Source: Thalassospira sp. MCCC 1A01148 (lineage in GTDB: Bacteria > Pseudomonadota > Alphaproteobacteria > Rhodospirillales > Thalassospiraceae). Taken from it: a DNA stretch of 64,000 nt. How positions within the stretch are numbered: position 1 is the stretch's first letter; every line of letters starts with the position of its first letter. The notes beneath the pieces were generated by a model. That model saw only the letters and a program-made list of their open reading frames with translations, did not search any database and had not been told where the DNA came from. A program made the position numbers and the translations under genes. Shown in pieces: positions 17,612 to 28,649 of this stretch. The stretch is from the NCBI RefSeq assembly GCF_001613795.1, contig NZ_LPVZ01000020.1, positions 1,178,001 to 1,242,000 on the forward strand, given 5' to 3'.

Positions 17612-20431
17612 ATGACAGATTCCGCCCCGTCCGATACCGGTTCGTCCGCCGACAAAGCCCCGCGTCGCGTCGTTCTGGTTGACGGTTCCGGCTTTATTTT
17701 CCGCGCTTTCCACGCCCTGCCACCGATGACGAGCCCCGATGGCACGCCGGTGAATGCGGTCTATGGCTTCTGCACCATGCTGATGAAGCTGCGCGAAGAT
17801 ACCAAACCCGACCATATGGCGGTGATCTTTGACACCAAGGGCAAGTCGTTCCGCAACGACTTCTATCCGGATTACAAGGCACATCGTCCGCCACCCCCCG
17901 AAGAACTGGTCCCGCAGTTCGGCCTGATCCGTGATGCGACACGCGCTTTCAACCTGCCGTCGATCGAACTTGACGGCTTTGAAGCCGACGATCTGATCGC
18001 GACCTATGCCCGCCAGGCCGAGGCAGAAGGTTCTGACGTGATTATCGTGTCTTCGGACAAGGACCTCATGCAACTTGTCACCGATCGGGTGCAAATGTTT
18101 GATGCGATGAAGAATCGCACCATCGGTGCTGCCGAAGTTCTGGAAAAATTCGGCGTCAACCCGGACAAGGTCATTGATATTCAGGCCCTTGCAGGCGATT
18201 CCGTTGATAACGTGCCCGGTGTGCCGGGCATTGGTGTTAAGACCGCCGCACAACTTATTGATGAATATGGTGATCTTGATTCTCTACTGGAGCGCGCTGG
18301 CGAAATCAAACAGCCCAAGCGCCGCGAGAAACTGATCGAAAATGCCGAACTTGCCCGTATTTCGCGCGATCTGGTGACGCTCAAGACCGATGTGCCGGTG
18401 GTTGAACCGCTGGGTGACTTCGAATTGCGCGAACCTGATCCCGAAGTTCTTTTAAGCTTCATCGCAAGTCACGGCTTTAAATCATTGCTTTCTAAAGTAA
18501 AGTCGAAATTTGGCGGCGATGTTGAGTTTGAAAGCCCGACGGCCGCCGGTGTTGGCGTCAATGATATCAAGGTCGGAAAGGCCGAATATGAACTGGTGCA
18601 GGATGAAGATCGTCTAAAGCACTGGATTTCCGAGGCCGAGTATCTTGGCACCGTCGCGGTTGATACCGAAACCACATCCCTTGATGCCCATCAGGCCAAA
18701 CTGGTCGGCATTTCGCTTTCGACCGAGCCCGGCAATGGCTGCTACATCCCGCTCGGCCATGTTGGTGGCGAGGCACAAGGTGGCTTTGACTTCGGCGACA
18801 ATCCTGCTGAAAACAAGGACGCGCCCAAGCAAATCAAGCTTGAACGCGCGATTGAGCTTCTCAAACCGCTACTTGAAGACCCGGGTGTTCTCAAGGTCGG
18901 TCAGAACCTGAAATACGATATGATCGTTCTGGCCCGCCATGGCGTCAATGTTGCCCCGATGGATGACACCATGGTGCTGTCCTATGTGCTTGACGGCACC
19001 AGCCACGGGCACGGTATAGATGAACTGGCCGAACTGCATCTTGATTACAAGCCGATTTCCTTCAAGGACGTCTGTGGCAGTGGCAAAACCCAGATCACCT
19101 TTGATCAGGTCCCGCTCGACAAGGCGCTCGATTACGCGGCCGAGGATGCCGATATCACACTGCGCCTGCATCGATTGCTCAAACCCCGCATCGCACAGGA
19201 ACATATGGCCAGCGTCTATGAGACGCTTGATCGTCCGCTGGTCCCGGTTCTGGCCAAGATGGAAGGCCTTGGGGTCAAGGTCGATGCCGAAATCCTGAAA
19301 AACCTGTCCGATGATTTCGCCAAACGCATGGCATCGCTTGAAGAAACCATTCACGAAATGGCGGGCGAGCCATTCAATCTTGGCAGTCCCAAGCAGTTGG
19401 GCGAGATCCTGTTTGATAAAATGAGCCTGCCCGGCGGTAAAAAGACCAAAACCGGCGCCTGGCAGACCGGGGCCGACGTGCTTGAAGCCCTGGCCGCACA
19501 GGGCCATGACCTGCCAGCCAAGCTTCTGGAATGGCGTCAGCTTTCCAAGCTCAAAAGCACCTATACAGACGCCCTTGCCCATCACATCAATCCCAATACA
19601 GGGCGGGTACACACCAGTTACGGACAGACCAACGTCAATACCGGGCGTTTGTCATCCAACGACCCGAACCTGCAAAACATCCCGATCCGAAGCGAAGAAG
19701 GCCGGAAAATCCGTACCGCCTTTGTCGCCGAGCCGGGTCACAAGCTGATTTCAGCCGACTATTCGCAGATCGAGCTGCGCCTTTTGGCCCATGTGGCCGA
19801 GATCGAAGCCCTTCGCGAAGCGTTCAAGAACGGCGAGGACATCCACGCCGCAACCGCCTCAAAGGTCTTTGGTGTGCCGATCGAGGGCATGGACCCGATG
19901 GTCCGCCGCAAGGCCAAGGCGATTAACTTCGGCATCATTTACGGCATCTCGGCCTTTGGTCTGGCCAACCAGCTTGGCATTCCGCAAAAAGAAGCCAAGG
20001 CCTTCATCGAAGCCTATTTCGAGATTTATCCCGGCATCCGCGATTACATGGACGAGGCCAAGGAATTTGCCAAAAAGCACGGCTTTGTCCGCACCCTGTT
20101 TGGCCGCCATATCCATATCAGTGGCATCAATGACAAGAATGGCATGCGCCGGAGCTTTGGTGAACGTGCGGCCATCAACGCCCCAATTCAGGGCGGGGCG
20201 GCAGACATCATCAAACGCGCGATGATCGCCGTTCCCGGTGCATTGCTTGATGCCGGGCTCAAGACCCGCATGCTACTTCAGGTCCACGATGAATTGATCT
20301 TTGAAGCCCCGGAAGACGAAACCGAAAGGGCGATCAAGACCATCCGCGAGGTCATGGAAAATGCCGCCCATCTTTCAGTACCGCTGATTGCTGATGCTGG
20401 CACCGGCGATAGCTGGGCCGACGCGCACTGA
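17612..20431 (+). CDS. polA: DNA polymerase I
   Basis: Full-length enzyme of 939 residues for primer removal and gap filling. Residues about 15-310 are the 5' nuclease (VVLVDGSGFIFRAFHALP, DLIATYARQAE, GDSVDNVPGVPGIG). Residues about 330-530 are the 3'-5' exonuclease, with VDTETTSLD keeping the catalytic acids, so proofreading is probably active. The rest is the polymerase with motif A SADYSQIELRLLAH, motif B RRKAKAINFGIIYG and motif C QVHDELIFE. It is a single-gene unit, with a perfect terminator 30 bases after the stop. Confidence 0.98.
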   Translation: MTDSAPSDTGSSADKAPRRVVLVDGSGFIFRAFHALPPMTSPDGTPVNAVYGFCTMLMKLREDTKPDHMAVIFDTKGKSFRNDFYPDYKAHRPPPPEELVPQFGLIRDATRAFNLPSIELDGFEADDLIATYARQAEAEGSDVIIVSSDKDLMQLVTDRVQMFDAMKNRTIGAAEVLEKFGVNPDKVIDIQALAGDSVDNVPGVPGIGVKTAAQLIDEYGDLDSLLERAGEIKQPKRREKLIENAELARISRDLVTLKTDVPVVEPLGDFELREPDPEVLLSFIASHGFKSLLSKVKSKFGGDVEFESPTAAGVGVNDIKVGKAEYELVQDEDRLKHWISEAEYLGTVAVDTETTSLDAHQAKLVGISLSTEPGNGCYIPLGHVGGEAQGGFDFGDNPAENKDAPKQIKLERAIELLKPLLEDPGVLKVGQNLKYDMIVLARHGVNVAPMDDTMVLSYVLDGTSHGHGIDELAELHLDYKPISFKDVCGSGKTQITFDQVPLDKALDYAAEDADITLRLHRLLKPRIAQEHMASVYETLDRPLVPVLAKMEGLGVKVDAEILKNLSDDFAKRMASLEETIHEMAGEPFNLGSPKQLGEILFDKMSLPGGKKTKTGAWQTGADVLEALAAQGHDLPAKLLEWRQLSKLKSTYTDALAHHINPNTGRVHTSYGQTNVNTGRLSSNDPNLQNIPIRSEEGRKIRTAFVAEPGHKLISADYSQIELRLLAHVAEIEALREAFKNGEDIHAATASKVFGVPIEGMDPMVRRKAKAINFGIIYGISAFGLANQLGIPQKEAKAFIEAYFEIYPGIRDYMDEAKEFAKKHGFVRTLFGRHIHISGINDKNGMRRSFGERAAINAPIQGGAADIIKRAMIAVPGALLDAGLKTRMLLQVHDELIFEAPEDETERAIKTIREVMENAAHLSVPLIADAGTGDSWADAH

Positions 20432-20460
20432 TCAGCGCGTCCAAACGCACAGAAACCAAA

Positions 20461-20500
20461 AAGAAGACCCCGCTGCAGTTCATTGCAGCGGGGTCTTCTT
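20461..20500. terminator. Bidirectional terminator between polA and dapB
   Basis: A perfect 17-bp stem (20461-20477 with 20484-20500) around a six-base loop. AAGAAG and CTTCTT at the ends give a partial U run on either strand. It lies between the convergent polA and dapB genes and can stop both. Confidence 0.93.
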
Positions 20501-20530
20501 GTATTAGGTTCGCTTTGTCGCGCTAAGCGA

Positions 20531-21331
20531 TTAGAGTCCCAGTACTTCACGCATGGAATAAAGCCCCGGTGCCTTGCCTTCGGCCCATTTGGCGGCACGG
20601 ACAGCACCCTTGGCAAAGACTTCGCGTGACGATGCCTTGTGGGTGATCTCGATCCGCTCTCCCTCGCAGGCAAAGACAACCGTGTGGTCACCAACCACAT
20701 CACCACCGCGCAGGGTCGCAAAGCCGATGGTGCCGTCTTCACGTGCACCGGTATGGCCATCGCGCGATCGCACAGAAACCTCATCAAGCTTCACTCCACG
20801 GCCCTTGGCCGCGGCTTCACCCAGGCCAAGCGCTGTGCCCGACGGCGCATCGACCTTGTGTTTATGGTGCATTTCAACGATTTCGATGTCCGCCACATCC
20901 TTGTCCAGGACGCTCGCCACCTTCTCGACCAGCGCAAAGGCCAGGTTCACACCAACACTCATATTCGGGGCAAAGATGATCGGGGCCTTTTCGGCGGCAA
21001 CCTTCAGCTCTTCTTTCTGATCATTGGACAGGCCCGTGGTGCCAATCACAAGGATCTTGCCGGTTTCTGCAGCCAGTTTTGCATGTTTCATCGTCGCGGC
21101 CGGGGCGGTGAAATCAATCACCGCGTCAACGGCCTCAAACAACGCCTTGGGATCATCGCCGACCACAACGCCGCTTTCTTCCAGACCGGCGATCAGGGTA
21201 ACGTCCTTGCCGATGAACGGGCTTCCGGGCAGGTCCGTGCCGCCACCAACTTCACAGCCCTTGGTCTTGGCGGTTTCATTCACCAGCATCCGTCCCATAC
21301 GGCCAGCACATCCAACAATCCCGATCTTCAT
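20531..21331 (-). CDS. dapB: 4-hydroxy-tetrahydrodipicolinate reductase
   Basis: Reduces the product of DapA in the lysine/diaminopimelate pathway. The dinucleotide-binding loop is at the N-terminus (MKIGIVGCAGRMGRML) and the catalytic His/Lys motif EMHHKHKVDAPSGTA is intact, with GTTGLSNDQ and FAPNMSVGVN between. The ATG at 21331 has GGAGGA about nine bases upstream and is preferred over 21361. It lies after dnaJ on the same strand, a common alphaproteobacterial order, but the terminator at 21402-21433 makes it largely a separate unit. Confidence 0.96.
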   Translation of the reverse strand: MKIGIVGCAGRMGRMLVNETAKTKGCEVGGGTDLPGSPFIGKDVTLIAGLEESGVVVGDDPKALFEAVDAVIDFTAPAATMKHAKLAAETGKILVIGTTGLSNDQKEELKVAAEKAPIIFAPNMSVGVNLAFALVEKVASVLDKDVADIEIVEMHHKHKVDAPSGTALGLGEAAAKGRGVKLDEVSVRSRDGHTGAREDGTIGFATLRGGDVVGDHTVVFACEGERIEITHKASSREVFAKGAVRAAKWAEGKAPGLYSMREVLGL

Positions 21332-21401
21332 TTCCGGTCTCCTCCGGGCAAGCAAGTTCAAATTTGTAATTGCTTTAACACAAGGCCCTGACAGCGCAAA
21401 A

Positions 21402-21433
21402 CAAAACCCCCGACAAAGCTGCCGGGGGTTTTG
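21402..21433 (-). terminator. Terminator after dnaJ
   Basis: Arms caaaacccccg (21402-21412) and cgggggttttg (21423-21433), an 11-bp stem with a ten-base loop. On the minus strand the stem ends in a T run. It stands between dnaJ and dapB. Confidence 0.88.
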
Positions 21434-21461
21434 GAAATCAATCTTTCACAGCACACGCCGA

Positions 21462-22610
21462 TCAGTCGGTCAGGTCTTTCCAGATTTCTTTCATCTTGGA
21501 AAAGAACCCTTCGCTTTCCGGGCTGGAACCTTCTTCGCGCGAAATCTCGTCGAATTCCTCAAGCAGTTCCTTCTGACGGTCTGTCAGATTGACCGGAGTT
21601 TCGACGCTGACTTCGACAAACATGTCACCCCGTGCCTGACTGCGCAGGATGGTCATCCCCTTGCCGCGCAGACGAAGCTGCTGACCGGATTGTGTGCCTG
21701 CCGGGATGTTGATCCGCGTACGGGTCCCTTCGATCGTTGGCACCTCGATGGTGCCACCAAGGGCAGCCTTGCCCATCGGGATCGGAATCCGGCAATAAAG
21801 GTTGGCACCTTCACGCTGGAAGAAGCGGTGATGGGCAATATCAAGAAAGATATAAAGATCGCCCGCTGGCGCCCCGTTCGTCCCTGCCTCGCCCTCGCCT
21901 GCAAGGCGAATGCGCGTGCCGTCTTCGACACCGGCCGGAATGGTGACCTGAAGGGTCTTTTCCTTTTCGACGCGGCCAACACCGTGACAGGCCTTGCACG
22001 GGTTCTTGACGATCTTGCCCTTGCCATGGCAGCTCGGGCAGGTGCGTTCAATGGTAAAGAATCCCTGCTGCGCGCGAACCTTGCCGTGACCATTACAGGT
22101 CGGGCAATTGACCGGCTGCGAACCGGCTTCGGCACCGGTACCGTCACAGCTTTCGCACGATACGGACCCGGGGATGGTAATCTCGGCCTTTTTGCCTTCG
22201 AACGCTTCTTCAAGCGAGATCGCCATGTTGTAGCGCAGATCTGCCCCGCGGGAAGATCCGCCACCACCGCGGCGACCGCCGCCCATGGCGCCAAAGATTT
22301 CGTCAAAGACGTCGGCAAATCCACCGCCACCAAATCCACCGCCGAAGCCGCCACCAAAGCCGCCTCCGCCACCGGGGCCACCCTGTTCGAAGGCGGCGTG
22401 GCCAAAGCGGTCATAGGCCGCACGTTTTTCCTGATCCTTCAGGATTTCGTAGGCTTCGTTAACCTGCTTGAATTTGATTTCAGCTTCGGTATCGCCCGGA
22501 TTTTTATCCGGGTGATATTTCATGGCTTGCTTGCGATAGGCGCTTTTCAGCTCGGCTGCGCTGGCATCTTTGCTGACACCCAACAGCTCGTAATAATCTT
22601 CTTTCGCCAT
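21462..22610 (-). CDS. dnaJ: Chaperone DnaJ (Hsp40)
   Basis: Co-chaperone that delivers unfolded clients to DnaK and triggers its ATPase. The domains are complete: J domain ([10 protein letters not shown], then KYHPDKNPG with the HPD tripeptide), a Gly/Phe-rich linker, a zinc-binding region with four CxxCxGxG repeats ([32 protein letters not shown]), and the C-terminal client-binding domains. The ATG at 22610 has GGAG seven bases upstream. Length 382 is normal. It follows dnaK by 104 bases containing a hairpin. Confidence 0.98.
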   Translation of the reverse strand: MAKEDYYELLGVSKDASAAELKSAYRKQAMKYHPDKNPGDTEAEIKFKQVNEAYEILKDQEKRAAYDRFGHAAFEQGGPGGGGGFGGGFGGGFGGGGFADVFDEIFGAMGGGRRGGGGSSRGADLRYNMAISLEEAFEGKKAEITIPGSVSCESCDGTGAEAGSQPVNCPTCNGHGKVRAQQGFFTIERTCPSCHGKGKIVKNPCKACHGVGRVEKEKTLQVTIPAGVEDGTRIRLAGEGEAGTNGAPAGDLYIFLDIAHHRFFQREGANLYCRIPIPMGKAALGGTIEVPTIEGTRTRINIPAGTQSGQQLRLRGKGMTILRSQARGDMFVEVSVETPVNLTDRQKELLEEFDEISREEGSSPESEGFFSKMKEIWKDLTD

Positions 22611-22629
22611 CTGTAACTCCGAAATACGG

Positions 22630-22670
22630 TCGGGCCGTTCCAGCAAATACTTGCGTCCGGAACGGCCCGA
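22630..22670. promoter_or_regulatory. Hairpin in the dnaK-dnaJ spacer
   Basis: A perfect 12-bp GC-rich stem (22630-22641 with 22659-22670) with a 17-base loop lies between the two genes. In the dnaK-to-dnaJ direction no U run follows it, so it is unlikely to be a full terminator. It may be a stabilising or attenuating hairpin that keeps dnaJ message below dnaK. On the plus strand it is followed by five Ts, but no plus-strand gene ends here. Confidence 0.6.
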
Positions 22671-22714
22671 TTTTTCTTTACAGGGCGTCGTTCAAGACGA
22701 CCTCTGCGGTCGCC

Positions 22715-24631
<1,917 letters not shown>

Positions 24632-24967
24632 AGTAAGTTCCTCTTTTAGCGGCCGGTCCGTCCCGCAGCCTCCGAACTGAAGCGCCGCGCAGGACCTCCT
24701 GGGACCAATGGTTGTAATACACGTATTTTTTCTGGGGGCTCTTCGTTACCCCGCGAACCTATATATGAAAGTCGCCACAAAGTCGCAAGCGGTCAAAGTG
24801 GGGAATCTTGGCTGTTTTTTGCCTTCCAACCGCAATTTTCACCCGATCACCACGGCAATAACCCCTTTAAACTGGCAAAATCGTGGGAAATCATCCGTTT
24901 TGGAGGCGTAAAACCCGGCTTTCAATTTGTTTCATAACCGGGTTGCAAAACATTCAGACCAGCGCAC
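24632..24967. other. dnaK upstream region
   Basis: This 336-base gap holds no supported gene. It carries the probable heat-shock promoter of dnaK (24761-24790) and an unusually long dnaK leader of about 120 bases. No CIRCE inverted repeat (the HrcA operator) is visible in it. Confidence 0.5.
24761..24790 (-). promoter_or_regulatory. Probable RpoH (sigma-32) promoter of dnaK
   Basis: Read on the minus strand, CTTGCG (from 24789 leftward) is followed after 15 bases by TCATATAT (to 24761). This resembles the heat-shock consensus of a CTTG-type -35 and a CATAT-type -10. The position, about 130 bases before the dnaK start, is plausible. The call is by pattern only. Confidence 0.45.
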
Positions 24968-25468
24968 TCAGATCGGAATATCGGCGGGATTACAACGGGT
25001 CTGACGCAAGACAGCCTCAAGCTTGATCGCCAGGCTCTCCTTTTCATCTGGGCCCAGAAAACGTGCGATTTCCAGACTTTTGCCATGTGTGCGCAGGAAA
25101 AGGGTGGCCTGTTCATCTTCGCCCCGTTCCAAAACGACACGTAGCCAATAGGGCTGAAAATCAAATTCCTGACGTTCCCCGCGCACCGAAATCCGCGTCA
25201 CCCTGAGATTACCTTGGGCAAGTTCAATCCGTTCTTCCTGCCGGGCAGAGCGGAAGCTGAAATAAAACGCCAATGACAGCAAGACAACATCCAGCCCCAG
25301 AAACCCGATCACCGGCCACGCCCCCACAGACCAGAAAATAAAGCCGATGGTCGTGATCAGACCTGTCAGAAACAGCACAATATTTCGCGCCGCACGGCGC
25401 GACAGCGACCGCGGCGGAAACAGATCCACCCGAAAGATCGGTTTTGCTGAACGCGGCACGTTTGGCAT
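24968..25468 (-). CDS. DUF2244 membrane protein
   Basis: A small membrane protein of the DUF2244 family, often found next to nth in alphaproteobacteria. Two adjacent membrane helices (IVLFLTGLITTIGFIF and a second one reaching LLSLAFYFSF) are followed by a soluble beta-rich domain (LRVTRISVRGERQEFDFQPY). The Met at 25468 (MPNVPRSAKPIFRVDLFPPR) is preferred because the domain begins there. The frame is open to 25534, but that start has no ribosome-binding site. Function is unknown. Confidence 0.78.
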   Translation of the reverse strand: MPNVPRSAKPIFRVDLFPPRSLSRRAARNIVLFLTGLITTIGFIFWSVGAWPVIGFLGLDVVLLSLAFYFSFRSARQEERIELAQGNLRVTRISVRGERQEFDFQPYWLRVVLERGEDEQATLFLRTHGKSLEIARFLGPDEKESLAIKLEAVLRQTRCNPADIPI

Positions 25469-25595
25469 TTGCAGTCTCACGAAAGCTGAGTGATATCCGC
25501 AGAAGGGTTTCTTGCACCAATGAAGCAACGTCATTTACATTGCGTCGCCAAACGCTAGATTGGCAGCTTGCTTATCCTTCATCGTGGTAAAATCA

Positions 25596-26546
25596 ATGAC
25601 CAAAGTCAGTTACGTTATAACACTGTTTAACAAGCAAGAATATATTCGACCGGTATTGGATTCCGTACTTGCGCAGACAGGCGATTTCGAACGTGAAGTT
25701 ATTCTGGTCAATGATGGATCTACGGATGAAACGCTGCCACGGATCGAGGCCTATGCCAGTAAACAACCCAATATAGTGATTATATCGATCGAAAATTCCG
25801 GTCCCTCTGTTGCGTTGAACACTGGAATCAAATCCGCCACGGGGGACTTTATCAAGTTTGTCGATGGCGACGACGTATTGTGCCCGAATTCCACAGAGCT
25901 TTTGTTAAACGCGCTCACAAAAACCGGGGCCGGTTTGGCCCACTCAAGGATTGAAGAGGTTGAAGTGTATTCTGAAACTTATCAGAAACCAACTGCGAAC
26001 CTTGCCAACCAACATCCAATACCAAACACGAATGCCATCGCAACGATGATCGAAAAAGCCCATTTCAATCCTAGCTGCGTTCTTCTCCGGACCGAACTTG
26101 CGCAAAAGGTGGGCGGCTCTGATGAAAGAGTATTTATTCAGGATTACTCCCTATGTTTGCGGGTTTCGCGCATTGCCAATTTCGTTGAGGTCCCAATTGT
26201 TCTAGCCTATGCCCCGAAAGAGGCTGCAAGCCGTTTGTCGGGATATGGTGCTGGCGCACAAGTGTTACACGACCTCAACCTTGCGCTCGCCTACCTGTTG
26301 GAAGCCCATACCGACTTGCCGCCTGAAATGCGCAGTAAAATTGTCAAACGAGCAACAAGCAGGTCCTGGCGCTGGGCCAAACGCTTGGAAAAAAAGTCCG
26401 TATTCTCAAAGGAATTCAGAAATTACATACTTTCGAAACTTGGACTTGTTGGATCAAGGCCCGAAAGGCTCGTTTTTGACAGCTGTGAAACATTCCGGCG
26501 GACCTCCACAATCAGGTTCCCCAGACATCTCACCGGCCAATCTTGA
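25596..26546 (+). CDS. Family 2 glycosyltransferase
   Basis: A GT-A fold glycosyltransferase (GT2): SYVITLFNKQEYIRPVLDSV, VILVNDGSTDET, and the metal-binding DxD equivalent in FVDGDDVLCP. It transfers a sugar from a nucleotide donor; acceptor unknown. The ATG at 25596 is used, since the in-frame 25560 start lies before the family N-terminus. The gene is visibly more AT-rich than its neighbours and sits between DUF2244 and nth, which are adjacent in many relatives. That suggests it was inserted by transfer. It lies apart from the exopolysaccharide genes at the left end of the window. Confidence 0.83.
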   Translation: MTKVSYVITLFNKQEYIRPVLDSVLAQTGDFEREVILVNDGSTDETLPRIEAYASKQPNIVIISIENSGPSVALNTGIKSATGDFIKFVDGDDVLCPNSTELLLNALTKTGAGLAHSRIEEVEVYSETYQKPTANLANQHPIPNTNAIATMIEKAHFNPSCVLLRTELAQKVGGSDERVFIQDYSLCLRVSRIANFVEVPIVLAYAPKEAASRLSGYGAGAQVLHDLNLALAYLLEAHTDLPPEMRSKIVKRATSRSWRWAKRLEKKSVFSKEFRNYILSKLGLVGSRPERLVFDSCETFRRTSTIRFPRHLTGQS

Positions 26547-26559
26547 TAAGGACGTCCTC

Positions 26560-27213
26560 ATGGCCCGCCCGATGAACAAAGCCGCCATCGAAGAGTTTTT
26601 CCAGCGTCTTTCCGATGCCGACCCGGAACCGAAGGGGGAGCTCGATTACACCAATCCCTACACCCTTCTGGTCGCGGTTGCTCTTTCGGCGCAAGCCACC
26701 GATGTCGGGGTGAACAAGGCGACCAAAAAGCTGTTTCAGATCGTCGAAACCCCGCAGGATATGCTCGACCTTGGCGAAGAGGCCTTGATCGAGCACATCA
26801 AGACCATCGGGCTTTATCGCGGCAAGGCCAAGAATGTCATGGCCGCAGCCAAGATCCTTGTTGAAAAACATGGCGGGATCGTACCCAACGATCAGGAAGC
26901 ACTCGAAGCACTGCCCGGTGTCGGGCGCAAAACAGCCAATGTGGTGCGCAATATCGCCTGGGGTGAGCATACCATGGCGGTCGATACCCATATCTTCCGG
27001 CTGGGCAACCGGACCGGCATGGCCAATGGCAAAACAGTTCTGGCCGTTGAAAAGGCGTTGCTCAAAAAAGTCCCGCCGCGCTTCATGACCCATGCCCATC
27101 ACTGGCTGATCCTGCATGGGCGGTATATCTGCAAGGCGCGCAAGCCACGCTGTGGTGACTGCATCGTCAATGATCTTTGCAACTACAAAGACAAAACGCC
27201 TGCCGAGGCATAA
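26560..27213 (+). CDS. nth: Endonuclease III
   Basis: DNA glycosylase/AP lyase that removes oxidised pyrimidines. The helix-hairpin-helix carries the catalytic Lys (LPGVGRKTANVV), the catalytic Asp is in VDTHIFRLGNR, and the C-terminal 4Fe-4S ligands are spaced C-x6-C-x2-C-x5-C (CKARKPRCGDCIVNDLC). The ATG at 26560 has AAGGA seven bases upstream and gives the standard 217 residues. The longer open frame from 26209 overlaps the glycosyltransferase and is not family-like. The stop lies in the left part of a terminator hairpin. Confidence 0.96.
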   Translation: MARPMNKAAIEEFFQRLSDADPEPKGELDYTNPYTLLVAVALSAQATDVGVNKATKKLFQIVETPQDMLDLGEEALIEHIKTIGLYRGKAKNVMAAAKILVEKHGGIVPNDQEALEALPGVGRKTANVVRNIAWGEHTMAVDTHIFRLGNRTGMANGKTVLAVEKALLKKVPPRFMTHAHHWLILHGRYICKARKPRCGDCIVNDLCNYKDKTPAEA

Positions 27214-27225
27214 TTCGGCAGGCGT
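27196..27225. terminator. Terminator shared by nth and the LpoA-like gene
   Basis: An 11-bp stem, acgcctgccga (27196-27206) with tcggcaggcgt (27215-27225), overlaps the nth stop codon. On the minus strand it is followed by a T-rich run (TTTTGTCTTTG), so it mainly serves the leftward LpoA-like gene. Confidence 0.8.
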
Positions 27226-27257
27226 CTGGAAGATTTACGCGGGTTCAGCTTCCCTGA

Positions 27258-28649
27258 TCAGAAAACCAGATCAAAGCTTGCCGGGGCTGGTGCAATCACC
27301 TTTGCGCCATCGGGCTCAATTTGCATGATGGCATAGCCGCGCTCGGACTGGCCGTCCGGGGTCAGGCGGAAAATACCATCCACACCGACAAACCCGCCCG
27401 GATTGGTCAGGGTTTCCTGGCTCATATTATTTCCATCGCGCGCCATCAGGGCGGCCAAGGCCGTACTGTCATAGGCAAGGCTTGAGATCCTTGGCGGCTG
27501 ACTGCCAAATGTGCGTTCAAAGCGCGACGCAAACAGTTCCCAGTTTTCCGGATTGGGGGCGGCAAAAATCCCGCCCTGAAGGGCCGGTTCCGAAAACAGG
27601 GCCGGATCGTTCCAGCCAAACGTGCCGATAAACTGCACGACCGACGGATCAATATCGTAATAGGCCAGAAGCGAGGAAACCTGACGCAATTCCCCACCAG
27701 TCGCGGGCAGGATCAGGGCGTCAAAATCGAGCTCGCCAAAAGTATCAACACCTTCAAGGCGGCGCAGCGCGCGTTTTGATCCGGCACTGCCATCGGCTTC
27801 AAGCTGTGCCTTGTGCGCCCGCAAGTTCGCGCGCCTTGCGTCGTAATTGGCAAAGTCACGAATGGTTTGCTGCAGGTTTTCCGAGCCGGGCTGATAAAAA
27901 GCCACGCGGCCAAGATTGCCTCCAACGCGCGAGACAACGCTATTCAATCCGCTGGCGATCTGACGGCCATAGTCGTTTTGCGGCAGAAGGGCCGCGAAAC
28001 GATAGCGCCCTTGCGTTGTGGCATAACCAGCCGCACGGGCAATCTGGTCTTCCGGGATCAGGCCATTGACCCAGACACCGCTTTCAGCCACCCGGCGATT
28101 GTTGGAAAAGGCCACCACCGGCACATTGGCCGACTTGGCAACTTCGCTGGCGCCACTGACCGATTCGGCAAATAGCGGCCCCAGGATCATCTTCGCACCG
28201 GCCTCAACCGCTTCACGCGCGGCATTTTGCCCGCCCTGATAAGTTCCGGCGGTATCAATTGGCATCAAAACAAAGTCGTCACCGGCAATATCAAACATGG
28301 CAAGCTCTGCGGCGTGACGCATGGCACGCCCCAGATCCCCGTGCTGACCAGACAGCGGAAGCAACAAGGCAACCCGCTTTTCAAAGACCGCAGCTTCGTC
28401 ATTGAACAGCATCGGAAGTTCCGCACCCTCACCTTCCGGCAGGGCGGCTTCACTGGGCCATGGGTTGGCATCGGGGATCAATCCCTGATCCGGGGCGCTG
28501 GTGGGATCGACGGTGTTCGTCCCGGGCTGATTGGTACTTTCAACCGGGGCTCCGTCACGTTGCGATCCGAACAGGTCCGTGATACTCGTGGTCGCATTAC
28601 ATGCGCTTAGCCCGAAAGAGAGGACAACCACAGATGCCGTCCGGCGCAC
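27258..28649 (-). CDS. Penicillin-binding protein activator, LpoA/YraM-like lipoprotein
   Basis: Periplasmic-binding-protein-like lipoprotein of the LpoA C-terminal family, which in E. coli activates the peptidoglycan synthase PBP1A. Its neighbours rsmI, yraN and a DolP-like gene match the E. coli yraL-yraM-yraN-diaA-yraP cluster. The core shows VALLLPLSGQHGDLGRAMRH, KMILGPLFAESVSGASEVA and VVAFSNNRRVA. The start is uncertain: GTG at 28649 gives a compact lipoprotein signal (VRRTASVVVLSFGLSAC), whereas ATG codons at 28730 and 28853 add a long, unusual n-region and would overlap rsmI more. It has only the PBP-like part, without the N-terminal TPR domain of E. coli LpoA. Confidence 0.82.
   Translation of the reverse strand: MRRTASVVVLSFGLSACNATTSITDLFGSQRDGAPVESTNQPGTNTVDPTSAPDQGLIPDANPWPSEAALPEGEGAELPMLFNDEAAVFEKRVALLLPLSGQHGDLGRAMRHAAELAMFDIAGDDFVLMPIDTAGTYQGGQNAAREAVEAGAKMILGPLFAESVSGASEVAKSANVPVVAFSNNRRVAESGVWVNGLIPEDQIARAAGYATTQGRYRFAALLPQNDYGRQIASGLNSVVSRVGGNLGRVAFYQPGSENLQQTIRDFANYDARRANLRAHKAQLEADGSAGSKRALRRLEGVDTFGELDFDALILPATGGELRQVSSLLAYYDIDPSVVQFIGTFGWNDPALFSEPALQGGIFAAPNPENWELFASRFERTFGSQPPRISSLAYDSTALAALMARDGNNMSQETLTNPGGFVGVDGIFRLTPDGQSERGYAIMQIEPDGAKVIAPAPASFDLVF

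Noticed and set aside
21024-22616. 530-codon plus-strand frame over dnaJ and dapB
   Set aside because: Antisense to two clearly real genes and their spacer.
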